DNA from: UBA4658 sp002405485
GTDB lineage: Bacteria; Planctomycetota; Phycisphaerae; Phycisphaerales; UBA1924
Length of the DNA stretch: 61,020 nt
Direction: 5' to 3'
NCBI GenBank assembly: GCA_036823255.1
Contig: DAISGC010000008.1
Span: 1 to 61,020, forward strand
Below, in pieces: positions 23,493 through 31,591 of the stretch (the stretch's first letter is position 1; the number at the start of each line of letters is the position of its first letter). Below the pieces are notes generated by a model, which saw only the letters and a list, made by a program, of their open reading frames with translations, had not been told where the DNA came from and did no database searches. A program made the translations under genes and the position numbers.

Positions 23493-24647
23493 TCACCGCA
23501 GTGACCGAACCGTACCAGCTTCGGTAGCGCCCTCGCAGCAGCCACCTTGGCCTTGGGGTGATCGCACTTGACCAAGAGAGACGTCTGGAATCTTAATATC
23601 GGGACTCTTCGGGTCAATGATCTCCTTGCACTCAGCACTTCCACATCGTTTCATACACTTTGCCAGAGCACCCTGAGCATTCTTCAATGCTGTCGGATGA
23701 TCGGCATTTGGCGCTGGACATTTGTACTTATTGTCATAGGCCTTGCGATATGCCACGACAGCGCCCCAACACACGGCTTTGGCGCAAGCGGATTCGCATT
23801 CTTCGGCATCTCCTCCCTTGCAGGCAAAACAGACGCTCTCGAGCGCTTTATACCTCGCATATGTGTCGAGACACTCCTTGGAAAGTCCTCTGCGGTACTT
23901 CGGCTTGGGCTTAAAGTCTGGACGTCGCTTGAGTGAATCAATTATCCTTCGCAGGGATGCGTCCCATTTGGTTCCAGGAAAAATGTTTAGCAACTTCTCA
24001 AGGCACTCAATCTGAAGTGCTTTAGTTGGCTGTTTCATGCATGCACGAAAAGCAATATCAACTGACGTAAGTAGACCACTCGGATCGGAGTTGTCGATTG
24101 AGTTGCCCTGGACATACTGGTACAGATTCGGCCCATCAACCTCACCCAGCGGATCGCGTCGTGTCCAGGTCTGTAGGTCGGCGCGGTACCAGCGGTGCCG
24201 GGCGAGCTGCATGTGGGGGATGACGTCGTCGTACTGGTAGCCCGCGTAGCCGATGCGATTCTTGCTGCCGGAGTGCAGCTTGTCGCGGCCGCTGGAGACG
24301 TGCTCGAAGTAGTCGTTCAGGTACGCGAAAATGTCCGCCGTCAAGACGGGGCCATCCAAGTCGAAATCGGCCCAGGGATCGCTGGCGTTCCAGGCGTTGA
24401 GATAGTTCGTCACCTCGTCGCCGTCGAGCGCACCGCTGCCGTTCCAGTCCGCCGCGCTGATCCCCACCGGCCGCCCATACGCCGAGTACCGCACATGCTC
24501 ATACGGCGAGCCGTCGGAGCGCAGCATGCCCACCACATCCCCACGCCCCCCCAACCAGTTCTGCGCGTACAGCATCGTCCGCGAGAGCGTTCCTGACCCC
24601 CCCGAGGTGAGCGTGTCGTCCCGCATGATCACGCTGTCAATGTACAT
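23493..24647 (-). CDS. N-truncated RHS protein with Cys-rich C-terminal tip
   Basis: 384 residues. In-frame sequence before the first ATG reads only 13 codons back to a TGA, so the long N-terminal RHS part is absent. Residues 20-65 are RHS repeat (MLYAQNWLGGRGDVVGML, YSAYGRPVG). Residues 67-115 are an inserted EF-hand/dockerin-like pair (DWNGSGALDGDE; DFDLDGPVLTADIFAYLNDYF). Residues 130-191 are the RHS core-associated domain (IGYAGYQYDD, RWYRADLQTWTRRDPLGE, NLYQYVQGN, DPSGL). The tip, residues 192-384, contains 14 Cys and many Lys and is unrecognised. Known RHS systems place a toxin there. No good ribosome-binding site precedes the ATG, so the gene may be a silent or orphan cassette. Confidence 0.75.
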   Translation of the reverse strand: MYIDSVIMRDDTLTSGGSGTLSRTMLYAQNWLGGRGDVVGMLRSDGSPYEHVRYSAYGRPVGISAADWNGSGALDGDEVTNYLNAWNASDPWADFDLDGPVLTADIFAYLNDYFEHVSSGRDKLHSGSKNRIGYAGYQYDDVIPHMQLARHRWYRADLQTWTRRDPLGEVDGPNLYQYVQGNSIDNSDPSGLLTSVDIAFRACMKQPTKALQIECLEKLLNIFPGTKWDASLRRIIDSLKRRPDFKPKPKYRRGLSKECLDTYARYKALESVCFACKGGDAEECESACAKAVCWGAVVAYRKAYDNKYKCPAPNADHPTALKNAQGALAKCMKRCGSAECKEIIDPKSPDIKIPDVSLGQVRSPQGQGGCCEGATEAGTVRSLR

Positions 24648-24730
24648 CGAGCCGCCGCCGCCGGCAAGAATGTGCTGTGCACTTGCTCACTCAATCGGCG
24701 AGGTCATTCGGGTCTGGAATCTCTGATCGA

Positions 24731-24800
24731 GTGGCGGCACGGGCGATCTGTCTGTGCGAGGTACCGGACATCAGGAACAGAGGCGGGACGTCTGTGTCAC
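24731..24800. repeat. REP-like inverted pair next to hisD
   Basis: Two diverged, oppositely oriented copies of the palindromic unit found elsewhere in the window (best copies at 56129-56199). One begins GTGGCGGCACGGGCGATC at 24731; the other is AGGCGGGACGTCTGTGTCAC ending at 24800. They lie between the truncated start of the RHS gene and the end of hisD. Confidence 0.65.
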
Positions 24801-24849
24801 TGAAGACTCTTTGGAGACTCCGTTTCTCTTCGTGGCGATGTGCATCAGC

Positions 24850-26139
24850 TCAGCCCCGCCGCTCGGCGGCTCGGGCGTGAGCTTCGAGGCCTTCCATGAG
24901 GGCCAGCGTGCGTGTGTCTTCGCGGAGCGAGCCAGAGGCCGTTGCGAGTTCGAGCGTTGTGCGGGCGTGGAGGAAGGTGCCGACCCACAGGCCCGACGAT
25001 GAGCGGGCTCGGCCGCCGGTGGGGAGGACGTGATTGGGGCCTGCGCCGTAGTCGCCGAAGACCTCGGCGGAGCGCGGCCCGATGAACGCGGCCCCGAAGA
25101 CCCGCAGCCGACCGGCCACGGCGCGGGCGCGGGCGGTGAGGATCTGCACGTGCTCGGGGGCGAGGCGATCCGACGCGGCGACGGCCTCGTCGACGGATCC
25201 GACGGCGATCGCGATGGCGTTGCGCATGGCGGCGCGGGCCGTCTGCGCGGTGGGGAGCGACGCGAGCTGGCGCTCGATCGCCGACTCGACCTGCCGGATC
25301 AGCGGGGCGTGGGTGGTGATGAGCAGGGGCACGGCGTCGGTGTCGTGCTCGGCCTGACCCAGCAGGTCGGCGGCGATGGTCTCCGGATCCGCCGAGCGAT
25401 CGGCGATGACGAGCAGCTCGCTGGGGCCTGCGAGCATGTCGATGCCGGTGAAGCGTGAGGCCAGGAACTTGGCGGCGGTGACGTAGCGATTGCCGGGTCC
25501 GACGATGATGTCGCACCGAGGGAGCGGGCCGCAGCCGAAGGCCATCGCGGCGATCGCCTGGGCCCCGCCGAGGGCGACCACGCCATCGGCGCCGGCGACA
25601 TGTGCGGCGGCGAGGGTGGCGTGCGTGGGCTTTGGGGAGCAGACCCAGACGCTCTGCACGCCGGCCTGTCGCGCGGCGATGACGGTCATGAGCACCGAGG
25701 AGGGGAGCGGGAAGCGTCCACCCGGCGCATAGCACCCCGCCGAGGCGACCGGGACGAATCGATGCCCCGCCGAGCCGATGCGTCTTCCGGCGACGCGGAG
25801 CGGGAGGCTCAGGTCGGAGAGCGCCCGGCGCTGGGCGCGGGCGAAGTCGGCGATGCGTCTGGCGGCGTTGCGGAGGGCCGAGCGCTCACGCGGCTCGAGC
25901 GTGTTCATGCTGGCCCGCAGCCGAGCAGCGGAGTAGAGCACCGAGCGAGCGGGAGCGTTGGGGGCGATCTCGCCGAGGCGGCGTGCGTGATCGATCGCGG
26001 CGACGAACCCGCGCTGCCGAACATCGTCGACGATCCTCGCAGCGACTGCAAGAGCTTCGTCATCCACAGCGGGGCGGAACGGGAGCGCGGCGTTGGCGCC
26101 CCGGACCCGCTTGAAGCGCACGCGATCAGACGTCTTCAT
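24850..26139 (-). CDS. hisD: Histidinol dehydrogenase
   Basis: 429 residues, the normal length. It carries out the last two NAD-dependent oxidations of histidine synthesis, L-histidinol to L-histidine. Visible family signatures: AGCYAPGGRFPLPSSVLM, DIIVGPGNRYVTAAK, IDMLAGPSELLVIAD, the GQAEHD metal-ligand segment, the catalytic Glu-His pair in APEHVQIL and DYGAGPNHVLPTGG. Its ATG overlaps the stop of the hisA/IE gene by four bases, so translation is probably coupled. Last gene of the his operon. Confidence 0.97.
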   Translation of the reverse strand: MKTSDRVRFKRVRGANAALPFRPAVDDEALAVAARIVDDVRQRGFVAAIDHARRLGEIAPNAPARSVLYSAARLRASMNTLEPRERSALRNAARRIADFARAQRRALSDLSLPLRVAGRRIGSAGHRFVPVASAGCYAPGGRFPLPSSVLMTVIAARQAGVQSVWVCSPKPTHATLAAAHVAGADGVVALGGAQAIAAMAFGCGPLPRCDIIVGPGNRYVTAAKFLASRFTGIDMLAGPSELLVIADRSADPETIAADLLGQAEHDTDAVPLLITTHAPLIRQVESAIERQLASLPTAQTARAAMRNAIAIAVGSVDEAVAASDRLAPEHVQILTARARAVAGRLRVFGAAFIGPRSAEVFGDYGAGPNHVLPTGGRARSSSGLWVGTFLHARTTLELATASGSLREDTRTLALMEGLEAHARAAERRG

Positions 26140-27398
26140 GGGAGCACCTCGGGCTTGGCGTTGCCGGGCCGGCGGGTGATGCGCCGGGCTCGGCGATCGA
26201 GCTCGCGCTCGACATCACCCAGCCCCGCGCCGTGCGACGCGAGCTTGACGGCGGCGAAGTACAGCACGTCGGCGGCTTCGTGGATCACCTCGTCGCGCGT
26301 GCTGGCCGCCGAGAGTTCCCGGCCTTCCTCGGCGATCTTGGATGCGAGCAGCGCTGGGTCGGCGAGCAGACGTGCGGCGTAGGAGCCGTTGCGCGCGCCC
26401 GCCGAGGCGATCGTGCCTTCCAGACGCGTCAGCCCTCTGGCTGCGCCGAAGCAGGTGGCTGACCCGGTGTGGCAGAACCCGCCGCCACGCTGGCGGACGG
26501 TGAAGCGGAGCGCGTCGCGGTCGCAGTCGCGGTCGATGCGGAGCAGTTCCTGCACGGCACCGGAACTCTCACCCTTGCGCCAGAGCCCGCGGGAACGCGA
26601 CCAGTACACGCCGCGGCGTTCATCGATCGCGACGCGGAGACTCTCGGCGCTTGAGTAGGCAAGCCCGAGGGCCACGCCGCGCTCGTCAACGACCACGGTG
26701 GGCCAGAGCCCATCGGGGCGATCGGAGGTCAAGCACGCGGCGAGCGCGTCGGCGACGTGCATGGCGCCGGTGTAGATCGCCATGCCGACCTGCGCGTCGA
26801 TGCCCAGCGCGTCGAGCCGGGCGATCTCCTCGCACGCGCGGACGCCGCCGGCGACGGTGACGCGGGCGTCGCCGGCGGCCTGAGACAGGCGTTCGGCCGC
26901 ATCGAGATCGAGCCCCGTCATGGTGCCCTCGCGTTCGACGAAGGTGATGAGGAAGCCGCCCACGAGCTCGCGCAGCTCGGCGAGCCGCTGCTCGATCCGC
27001 ACGCCGCTGCGCTGCCGCCACCCGTGCGTGACGACCTCGCCCTCCCAGGTATCGAGCGCGGCGATGACGCGCTCCCTGGGCAACTGGCGGAGCACATCCG
27101 GCGTGGCCGCCGTGCCGAGGATGACCTTGCACGCGCCTGCGTCCAGCCAGTCCTTGGCTGTCTGGGCGTCGCGGATGCCGCCGCCGACGCGGCAGTCGGC
27201 GAGTTCCAGCAGGGGCCGGAGCAGCTCACGGTTGGAGCCCTTGCCCAGCGCGGCGTCCAGGTCGATGACGGCGATCTCGCCGACGATGCCGAACGTCCGT
27301 GCGATGGGCGCTGGATCGCCCGCGGTGAGTTTGAGCTCGCGTCCCTGGCGGAGCTGCACCGTCTGCCCGTTCATCAGATCGATCGAAGGAATGATCAT
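26136..27398 (-). CDS. hisA-hisIE: HisA-HisIE fusion (isomerase, cyclohydrolase, pyrophosphohydrolase)
   Basis: 420 residues from ATG 27398. Residues 1-240 are the HisA (beta/alpha)8 isomerase (IIPSIDLMNGQTVQLRQG, CRVGGGIRD, ALDTWEGEVVTHGW, VTVAGGVR). Residues about 245-335 are the HisI PRA-cyclohydrolase (WPTVVVDERG, WSRSRGLWRKGESSG, metal site DCDRDALRF and FCHTGSATCF). Residues about 340-420 are the HisE PRA-pyrophosphohydrolase (SYAARLLADP, KIAEEGREL, EAADVLYFAAV). One polypeptide thus holds steps 2, 3 and 4 of the pathway. The joint has no stop or frame change, so it is a real fusion and not two adjacent genes. It overlaps hisF and hisD by four bases each. Confidence 0.93.
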   Translation of the reverse strand: MIIPSIDLMNGQTVQLRQGRELKLTAGDPAPIARTFGIVGEIAVIDLDAALGKGSNRELLRPLLELADCRVGGGIRDAQTAKDWLDAGACKVILGTAATPDVLRQLPRERVIAALDTWEGEVVTHGWRQRSGVRIEQRLAELRELVGGFLITFVEREGTMTGLDLDAAERLSQAAGDARVTVAGGVRACEEIARLDALGIDAQVGMAIYTGAMHVADALAACLTSDRPDGLWPTVVVDERGVALGLAYSSAESLRVAIDERRGVYWSRSRGLWRKGESSGAVQELLRIDRDCDRDALRFTVRQRGGGFCHTGSATCFGAARGLTRLEGTIASAGARNGSYAARLLADPALLASKIAEEGRELSAASTRDEVIHEAADVLYFAAVKLASHGAGLGDVERELDRRARRITRRPGNAKPEVLP

Positions 27399-28147
27399 GG
27401 TCGCATCTCCAATCCTCGGGCGAGCAGGTCGCGTTTGACGTCGGCGACAGTGAACATGCCGGTGTGGAAGATCGAGGCGGCGAGCACCGCGTCTGCACCG
27501 GCCCGCAATGCACGCGCCATGTCGTCGGCGGATGACGCGCCGCCGGAGGCGATCACCGGCACGTGCACCTTCCCTGAGATGGCACTGAGCAGCTCGAGGT
27601 CGTACCCGTGTCCTGTGCCGTCGCGATCGACGCTCGTGAGCAGGATCTCTCCCGCGCCAAGGTTCTGCGCATCCCTGGCCCACTCAATGGCATCCAGCTC
27701 GACGGGCACCGTGCCCGAGCGGACGACGACACGCCACGACGGACCATGCCGCTGCGCATCGAGCGCGAGCACGACGCACTGGCTCCCGAAGCGTTCGGCG
27801 AGTTCGGCGAGCAACTGAGGCCGCTCGACCGCCGCCGTGTTCACGCCGACCTTGTCCGCGCCGCTCATGAGCAGCCGAGCCGCATCATCCGCGCCGCGCA
27901 CGCCCCCGCCAACGGTGAGCGGAATGCCGATGCGTGCACGCACGGCCTGGACGGTGTGGGCCGCGGCCTTGCGCCCCTCGGGCGTCGCCGACACGTCGAG
28001 GACGACGATCTCATCGGCTCCCTGCGCCTCGTACGCGGCAGCGAGTTCGGCCGGGTCTCCCGCGTCGCGCAGGTCCTTGAAGCGGACGCCCTTGACGACG
28101 CGTCCATCGCGCACGTCCAGGCACGGGATCACACGTCTGGTCAGCAT
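27395..28147 (-). CDS. hisF: Imidazole glycerol phosphate synthase, cyclase subunit
   Basis: 250 residues starting at ATG 28147; sequence upstream of it in the same frame belongs to the overlapping hisH region. TIM-barrel cyclase with catalytic Asp residues in VIPCLDVRDGRVVKG and VLALDAQRHG, and phosphate-binding loops LTVGGGVRG and VIASGGASS. It uses ammonia from HisH to make imidazole glycerol phosphate and AICAR. Overlaps hisH by seven bases and hisA/IE by four. Confidence 0.97.
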   Translation of the reverse strand: MLTRRVIPCLDVRDGRVVKGVRFKDLRDAGDPAELAAAYEAQGADEIVVLDVSATPEGRKAAAHTVQAVRARIGIPLTVGGGVRGADDAARLLMSGADKVGVNTAAVERPQLLAELAERFGSQCVVLALDAQRHGPSWRVVVRSGTVPVELDAIEWARDAQNLGAGEILLTSVDRDGTGHGYDLELLSAISGKVHVPVIASGGASSADDMARALRAGADAVLAASIFHTGMFTVADVKRDLLARGLEMRP

Positions 28148-28752
28148 GCGCCGGCCTCCCGCTTGGCGCTCGAGAGCCATCGGCCGAGGAGCGCGAGCCC
28201 CCACGCGCCCGAGAGCTCGGGATGAAACTGGCAGAGCAGCACGCCGCCTCGTTCCATGCCCGCGACGAAGCGTCCGCCGTGTTCCGACCATGCGGTCGTC
28301 CAGTCGCCCGGGGCCTGCTCGACGCGATAGGAGTTGGCGAAGTAGGCCGATCCTGACGCGAGCAATCGCCCGCCGGGCGCGTCGACGCTGTTCCAGCCCA
28401 TCTGCGGGACGCGAACGTGATCGCCGAATCGCCGAACGGTCCCGTGCAGCAGCCCGAGCCCGGGAACACCGGGCGATTCCTCGCTGTGCTCGAACATCAG
28501 TTGCATGCCAAGGCAGACGGCGAGGGTCGCGCGGCGTCGCTCGATGCGGGCGCACAGAGCCCGGCCCAGGCCGTCCCGCTCCAGCGCGCTCATGCCGGCC
28601 CGGAACGATCCGACTCCCGGCACTACGAGGGCTGGCGCGGACTCGACCTCGGCCGCGCTCTGCACAGGCCGAACGTCGTGCCCGCACCGCGCCAGCGCCG
28701 CCCGCATCGAGGCGACATTCGCCACGCCGGTGCTGAGCATCCACACCTGCAT
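28141..28752 (-). CDS. hisH: Imidazole glycerol phosphate synthase, glutaminase subunit
   Basis: 203 residues from ATG 28752; a GTG one codon earlier is possible. Class I glutamine amidotransferase with the nucleophile C80 in LAVCLGMQLMFEHSEE, oxyanion segment PGVGSFRAGM and the His/Glu of the triad in CQFHPELSG. It supplies ammonia to HisF, whose gene overlaps its 3' end. Its ATG overlaps the hisB stop by one base (TGATG). Confidence 0.96.
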   Translation of the reverse strand: MQVWMLSTGVANVASMRAALARCGHDVRPVQSAAEVESAPALVVPGVGSFRAGMSALERDGLGRALCARIERRRATLAVCLGMQLMFEHSEESPGVPGLGLLHGTVRRFGDHVRVPQMGWNSVDAPGGRLLASGSAYFANSYRVEQAPGDWTTAWSEHGGRFVAGMERGGVLLCQFHPELSGAWGLALLGRWLSSAKREAGAC

Positions 28753-29348
28753 CACAAAACCCCCTTGGTGCTGGGGACACCCTGCGTGCCGCTGAGCGCG
28801 ATCGCCTGCCGGAGGGCCAGGGCCGCGGCCTTGAACGCGCTCTCGACGCGATGATGGTCATTCTCGCCCTTGAGCACGTCGACGTGGATGGTGAATCGTC
28901 CCGATGCCGCGAGCGATCGGAAGAAGTGCGACAGGTTCTCGCACGCGACACCGCCGATGGCCTCGCGCTTCAGGCCGAGATCGACGTAGCCGCCGGCGCG
29001 GGTGGCAAGATCGATGGACGCCCGACTGAGCGCTTCATCGAGCGGGACGATCGCCCAGCCGAAGCGGGCGATCCCCGCCCGATCGCCGAGGGCGGCGTCG
29101 AGCGCCTGCCCCAGGGCGATGGCCACATCCTCGACGGTGTGGTGATCGTCGACGTGCAGATCGCCGGTGCAGGCGATGCGGATCGACACGCCGGAGTGGG
29201 TCGACAGGGCGTCGAGCATGTGATCCAGGAAGCCCAGTCCGGTGCGGATCGACCGCTCACCCGGGCCATCCAGGTCGATCTCGCAGCGAATGTCCGTCTC
29301 GCGGGTGGTCCGAGAGATCGAGCCATTTCGAGGGGCTTTGACGGTCAT
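28752..29348 (-). CDS. hisB: Imidazoleglycerol-phosphate dehydratase
   Basis: 198 residues from ATG 29348. Monofunctional dehydratase: the three metal-binding His-rich motifs are LGFLDHMLDAL, DLHVDDHHTVEDVAIALG and GENDHHRVESAFKA. There is no N-terminal histidinol-phosphatase domain, so that step must be encoded elsewhere. It converts imidazole glycerol phosphate to imidazole acetol phosphate. Overlaps hisC by four bases and hisH by one. Confidence 0.97.
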   Translation of the reverse strand: MTVKAPRNGSISRTTRETDIRCEIDLDGPGERSIRTGLGFLDHMLDALSTHSGVSIRIACTGDLHVDDHHTVEDVAIALGQALDAALGDRAGIARFGWAIVPLDEALSRASIDLATRAGGYVDLGLKREAIGGVACENLSHFFRSLAASGRFTIHVDVLKGENDHHRVESAFKAAALALRQAIALSGTQGVPSTKGVL

Positions 29349-30460
29349 GGCGAGGGCTCCTTGCTCTGGCGAGCGGCGGTGATGGCGAGTGCGATGGCGG
29401 TCTCGAGACGCTGATACTGGCTCTCCAGTCCGGGGCATGTGATGCGAATAGCGTCGGCGAGTTCGCCTCCGAACCGCCGAATCGCGATGCCTTGCCGTTC
29501 CAGCTCGTCGCAGAAGGCCGCCGCACGCGATGCGCTTTCCCATCGCGCAAACACGAAGTTGCCCTGGCCACCATCCGGAACAGGCACGATCGCGCCGCCG
29601 GAGGCAAGCGCCTCCGCGAGCCGGGCACGCTCCCACCGAATCCGCCGGAGCATTGCGTCACGATTCGGATCGGGCTCACGCACGACGGCGCGTGCGGCGG
29701 CGATCGCCGCGCCGCTCACCGCGAACGGGAGCGACACCGCCCTCAGCCACCCCACCACCTCCACGCTTCCCAGCCCATACCCGACGCGCAGCCCCGCCAG
29801 GCCCATCGCCTTGGACATGGTCCGCACGCACAGCACATTGGGTTCGTGCAGGATCTCGCGCATCGGATCGACATCCGCGAACTCGGCGTACGCAAGGTCG
29901 GCAACCACGAGCGTCTCCGGCGACCGCCGCGCCACCTCGCAGATGGCCCGGGCACTCGCCACTCCGCCCGTCGGATTGTTCGGCGACACGATGAACGCGA
30001 TCGACGCGGGGGCTGCGGTCGAATCCTCGCCATGCCGGATCGCCCGAATGAACTCCTCCATCGGAAACGCGCCCTCGATCCACCGAATCTCGGTCGCCTC
30101 TCCGCCGAAGCCCAGCACCGCTCGGCGGATCATCGAGAACGTCGGAGTCGTCATCACCCCGCACCGCCCCGGCTCGATCATGGCCCGGCAGGCCCGCTCG
30201 ATGATGTCATCGCCACCCGCGCCGACGATCACGCGCTCCGGATTCACGCCCCACACGCCCGCGAGCTCCGCCTCCAGCGAGCGAGCGTCGGGATATCTGC
30301 GCAGCGCGTCAACATCGACGCGTTCAAGCGCCCCGAGCGCGGCCGGCGACACCGTCGGACCCTCGTTGGCGTCCAGCCAGAGGTCGATGGGCCATCGGGC
30401 TCTCGGGGGGTCGTACGCGCGCATGTGGCGCGCCGCACGCGTCGGCGACAGTCCGCTCAT
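29345..30460 (-). CDS. hisC: Histidinol-phosphate aminotransferase
   Basis: 371 residues from ATG 30460. Fold-type I PLP aminotransferase. The PLP Lys is K217 in CVRTMSKAMGLAGLRVGY; other signatures are VSPNNPTGG, VADLAYAEF and LDANEGP near the N-terminus. It transaminates imidazole acetol phosphate. Genomic overlap with hisG (four bases) and hisB (four bases) supports assignment to HisC over other related aminotransferases. Confidence 0.95.
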   Translation of the reverse strand: MSGLSPTRAARHMRAYDPPRARWPIDLWLDANEGPTVSPAALGALERVDVDALRRYPDARSLEAELAGVWGVNPERVIVGAGGDDIIERACRAMIEPGRCGVMTTPTFSMIRRAVLGFGGEATEIRWIEGAFPMEEFIRAIRHGEDSTAAPASIAFIVSPNNPTGGVASARAICEVARRSPETLVVADLAYAEFADVDPMREILHEPNVLCVRTMSKAMGLAGLRVGYGLGSVEVVGWLRAVSLPFAVSGAAIAAARAVVREPDPNRDAMLRRIRWERARLAEALASGGAIVPVPDGGQGNFVFARWESASRAAAFCDELERQGIAIRRFGGELADAIRITCPGLESQYQRLETAIALAITAARQSKEPSP

Positions 30461-31332
30461 GGCACCACCTGTGCCATCGGAGTGACCACGATGTCGCTGC
30501 CCCCGGCGGCCTTGATCTCGGGGATCAGCCGAGGAAGCGTCGCCCGCTCCACGGCCGCCTTCACGGCAAACCCCGCGCCCGCGTGCAGCGGCGCAATGGT
30601 CGGTTCGCGCATGCAGGGAAGAACCTTGCACACGCTCTCCAGTCGCTCCGCGGAGACGTTGAGCTCGATCATCACGCGCTTCCGAGCATCAAGCACCGAT
30701 CGCAGCAGCAGCGACAGGTCCTCGATCCAGCCGCGCTTCCGCCGATCGTTCATCGCCTGCCGGCTGGCGTACAGACGCGTGGACGAGGTCATCACCGTTT
30801 CGACGATCTTCAGACCGTTGGCCTCCAGGGTCGCTCCGCTGGCGGCGATGTCCACGATGCAGTCGGCGTCCTCGGGCGGGAGGACCTCCGTGGCGCCAAA
30901 GGACCGCAGGAACTCCGCCCGCAGCCCGCGCGCCGTGATCCACTCACGCGTCAGTCGCTCGAACTCCGACGCGACCACCAGCGGTCGATCCATCGGCAGC
31001 TTGCCATCGTCCAGCACGCCCGCCGGCGCCGCCGCCACCAGGCGAACCTTGTCCAGGCCGGTGTCGAGCACCTCCACAAGCTCGGCCCGGCGCTCCGCGA
31101 CCCAGTCGGCCCCGGCAAAGCCGACGTCGCGCGAGCCCTGGTGCAGCATCTCCACGATGTTCTGCGGCTTGAGGATCTTGGCCGAGATCCACCCGACGCT
31201 GACCGTCGGCCGATAGCCGCGGGCCGTGACTCCGATCCGCACGCCCGCGTCGCCGAGCAGGGTCGTCACGCCGTCATACATGCGCCCCTTGGGCACCGCA
31301 AGCTGGAGTTGATCCGCGTCGATCTGAACCAT
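30457..31332 (-). CDS. hisG: ATP phosphoribosyltransferase, long form
   Basis: 291 residues, the length of the long HisG form. The catalytic part (about 1-210) has LQLAVPKGRMYDG, VGFAGADWVAE, the PRPP-binding segment DCIVDIAASGATLEANGL, and the remaining about 80 residues form the ACT-like histidine-binding domain (RVMIELNVSAERLESV, GGSDIVVTPMAQV). First enzyme of the pathway, expected to be feedback-inhibited by histidine. AGGAG lies 10 bases before ATG 31332. First structural gene of the operon, directly behind the attenuator. Confidence 0.97.
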   Translation of the reverse strand: MVQIDADQLQLAVPKGRMYDGVTTLLGDAGVRIGVTARGYRPTVSVGWISAKILKPQNIVEMLHQGSRDVGFAGADWVAERRAELVEVLDTGLDKVRLVAAAPAGVLDDGKLPMDRPLVVASEFERLTREWITARGLRAEFLRSFGATEVLPPEDADCIVDIAASGATLEANGLKIVETVMTSSTRLYASRQAMNDRRKRGWIEDLSLLLRSVLDARKRVMIELNVSAERLESVCKVLPCMREPTIAPLHAGAGFAVKAAVERATLPRLIPEIKAAGGSDIVVTPMAQVVP

Positions 31333-31377
31333 GGCCGCACGCTCCTGTCTGGCCCATGCCCCGGAACGTGCACGCCC

Positions 31378-31412
31378 AAAAGCCGCACGACACCGGGCCG
31401 GGCCGGTGTCGT
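31378..31412 (-). terminator. his attenuator terminator
   Basis: On the minus strand a 10-bp stem ACGACACCGG / CCGGTGTCGT with a 6-base loop (31387-31412 on the plus strand) is followed by GCGGC and four T residues (31378-31381). It ends 45 bases before hisG. The 5' arm can instead pair with leader segment 2 (31449-31454 with 31402-31407, GCCGGT:ACCGGC), the antiterminator form. The T tract is short, so termination may be partial. Confidence 0.75.
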
Positions 31413-31446
31413 TGATGAGTGCCTCGATACAAGGAGACCCAACGCG

Positions 31447-31491
31447 CTACCGGCATCCCTCATGAAGATGATGATGATGCCGGTGATGCAT
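31447..31491 (-). CDS. hisL: his operon leader peptide
   Basis: A 14-codon reading frame, MHHRHHHHLHEGCR then TAG, with seven His codons (positions 2, 3, 5-8 and 10). An in-frame ATG at 31506 would lengthen it to 19 residues. The His codons overlap segment 1 of a perfect 8-bp hairpin (31476-31483 pairing with 31450-31457). Stalling on these codons during histidine shortage would free segment 2 to pair with segment 3 and prevent the terminator. This is the classic enterobacterial-type his attenuation layout, here in a planctomycete-like genome. No clear ribosome-binding site is visible. Confidence 0.85.
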   Translation of the reverse strand: MHHRHHHHLHEGCR

Positions 31492-31513
31492 GGCGCCGCG
31501 GGTCATGAGCGAG

Positions 31514-31542
31514 ATCGTACCCACGCATGCGTGCGATGTCGA
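31514..31542 (-). promoter_or_regulatory. Promoter of the his operon
   Basis: On the minus strand TCGACA (31537-31542), a 17-base spacer, and TACGAT (31514-31519): five and four of six consensus bases. Transcription would begin near 31507, just before the leader peptide, giving a leader of about 175 bases to hisG. Confidence 0.6.
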
Positions 31543-31591
31543 TCCTGTGCCGCACCCAGCGTCGGACACACCGCGCCGGACTCAGGATCGT

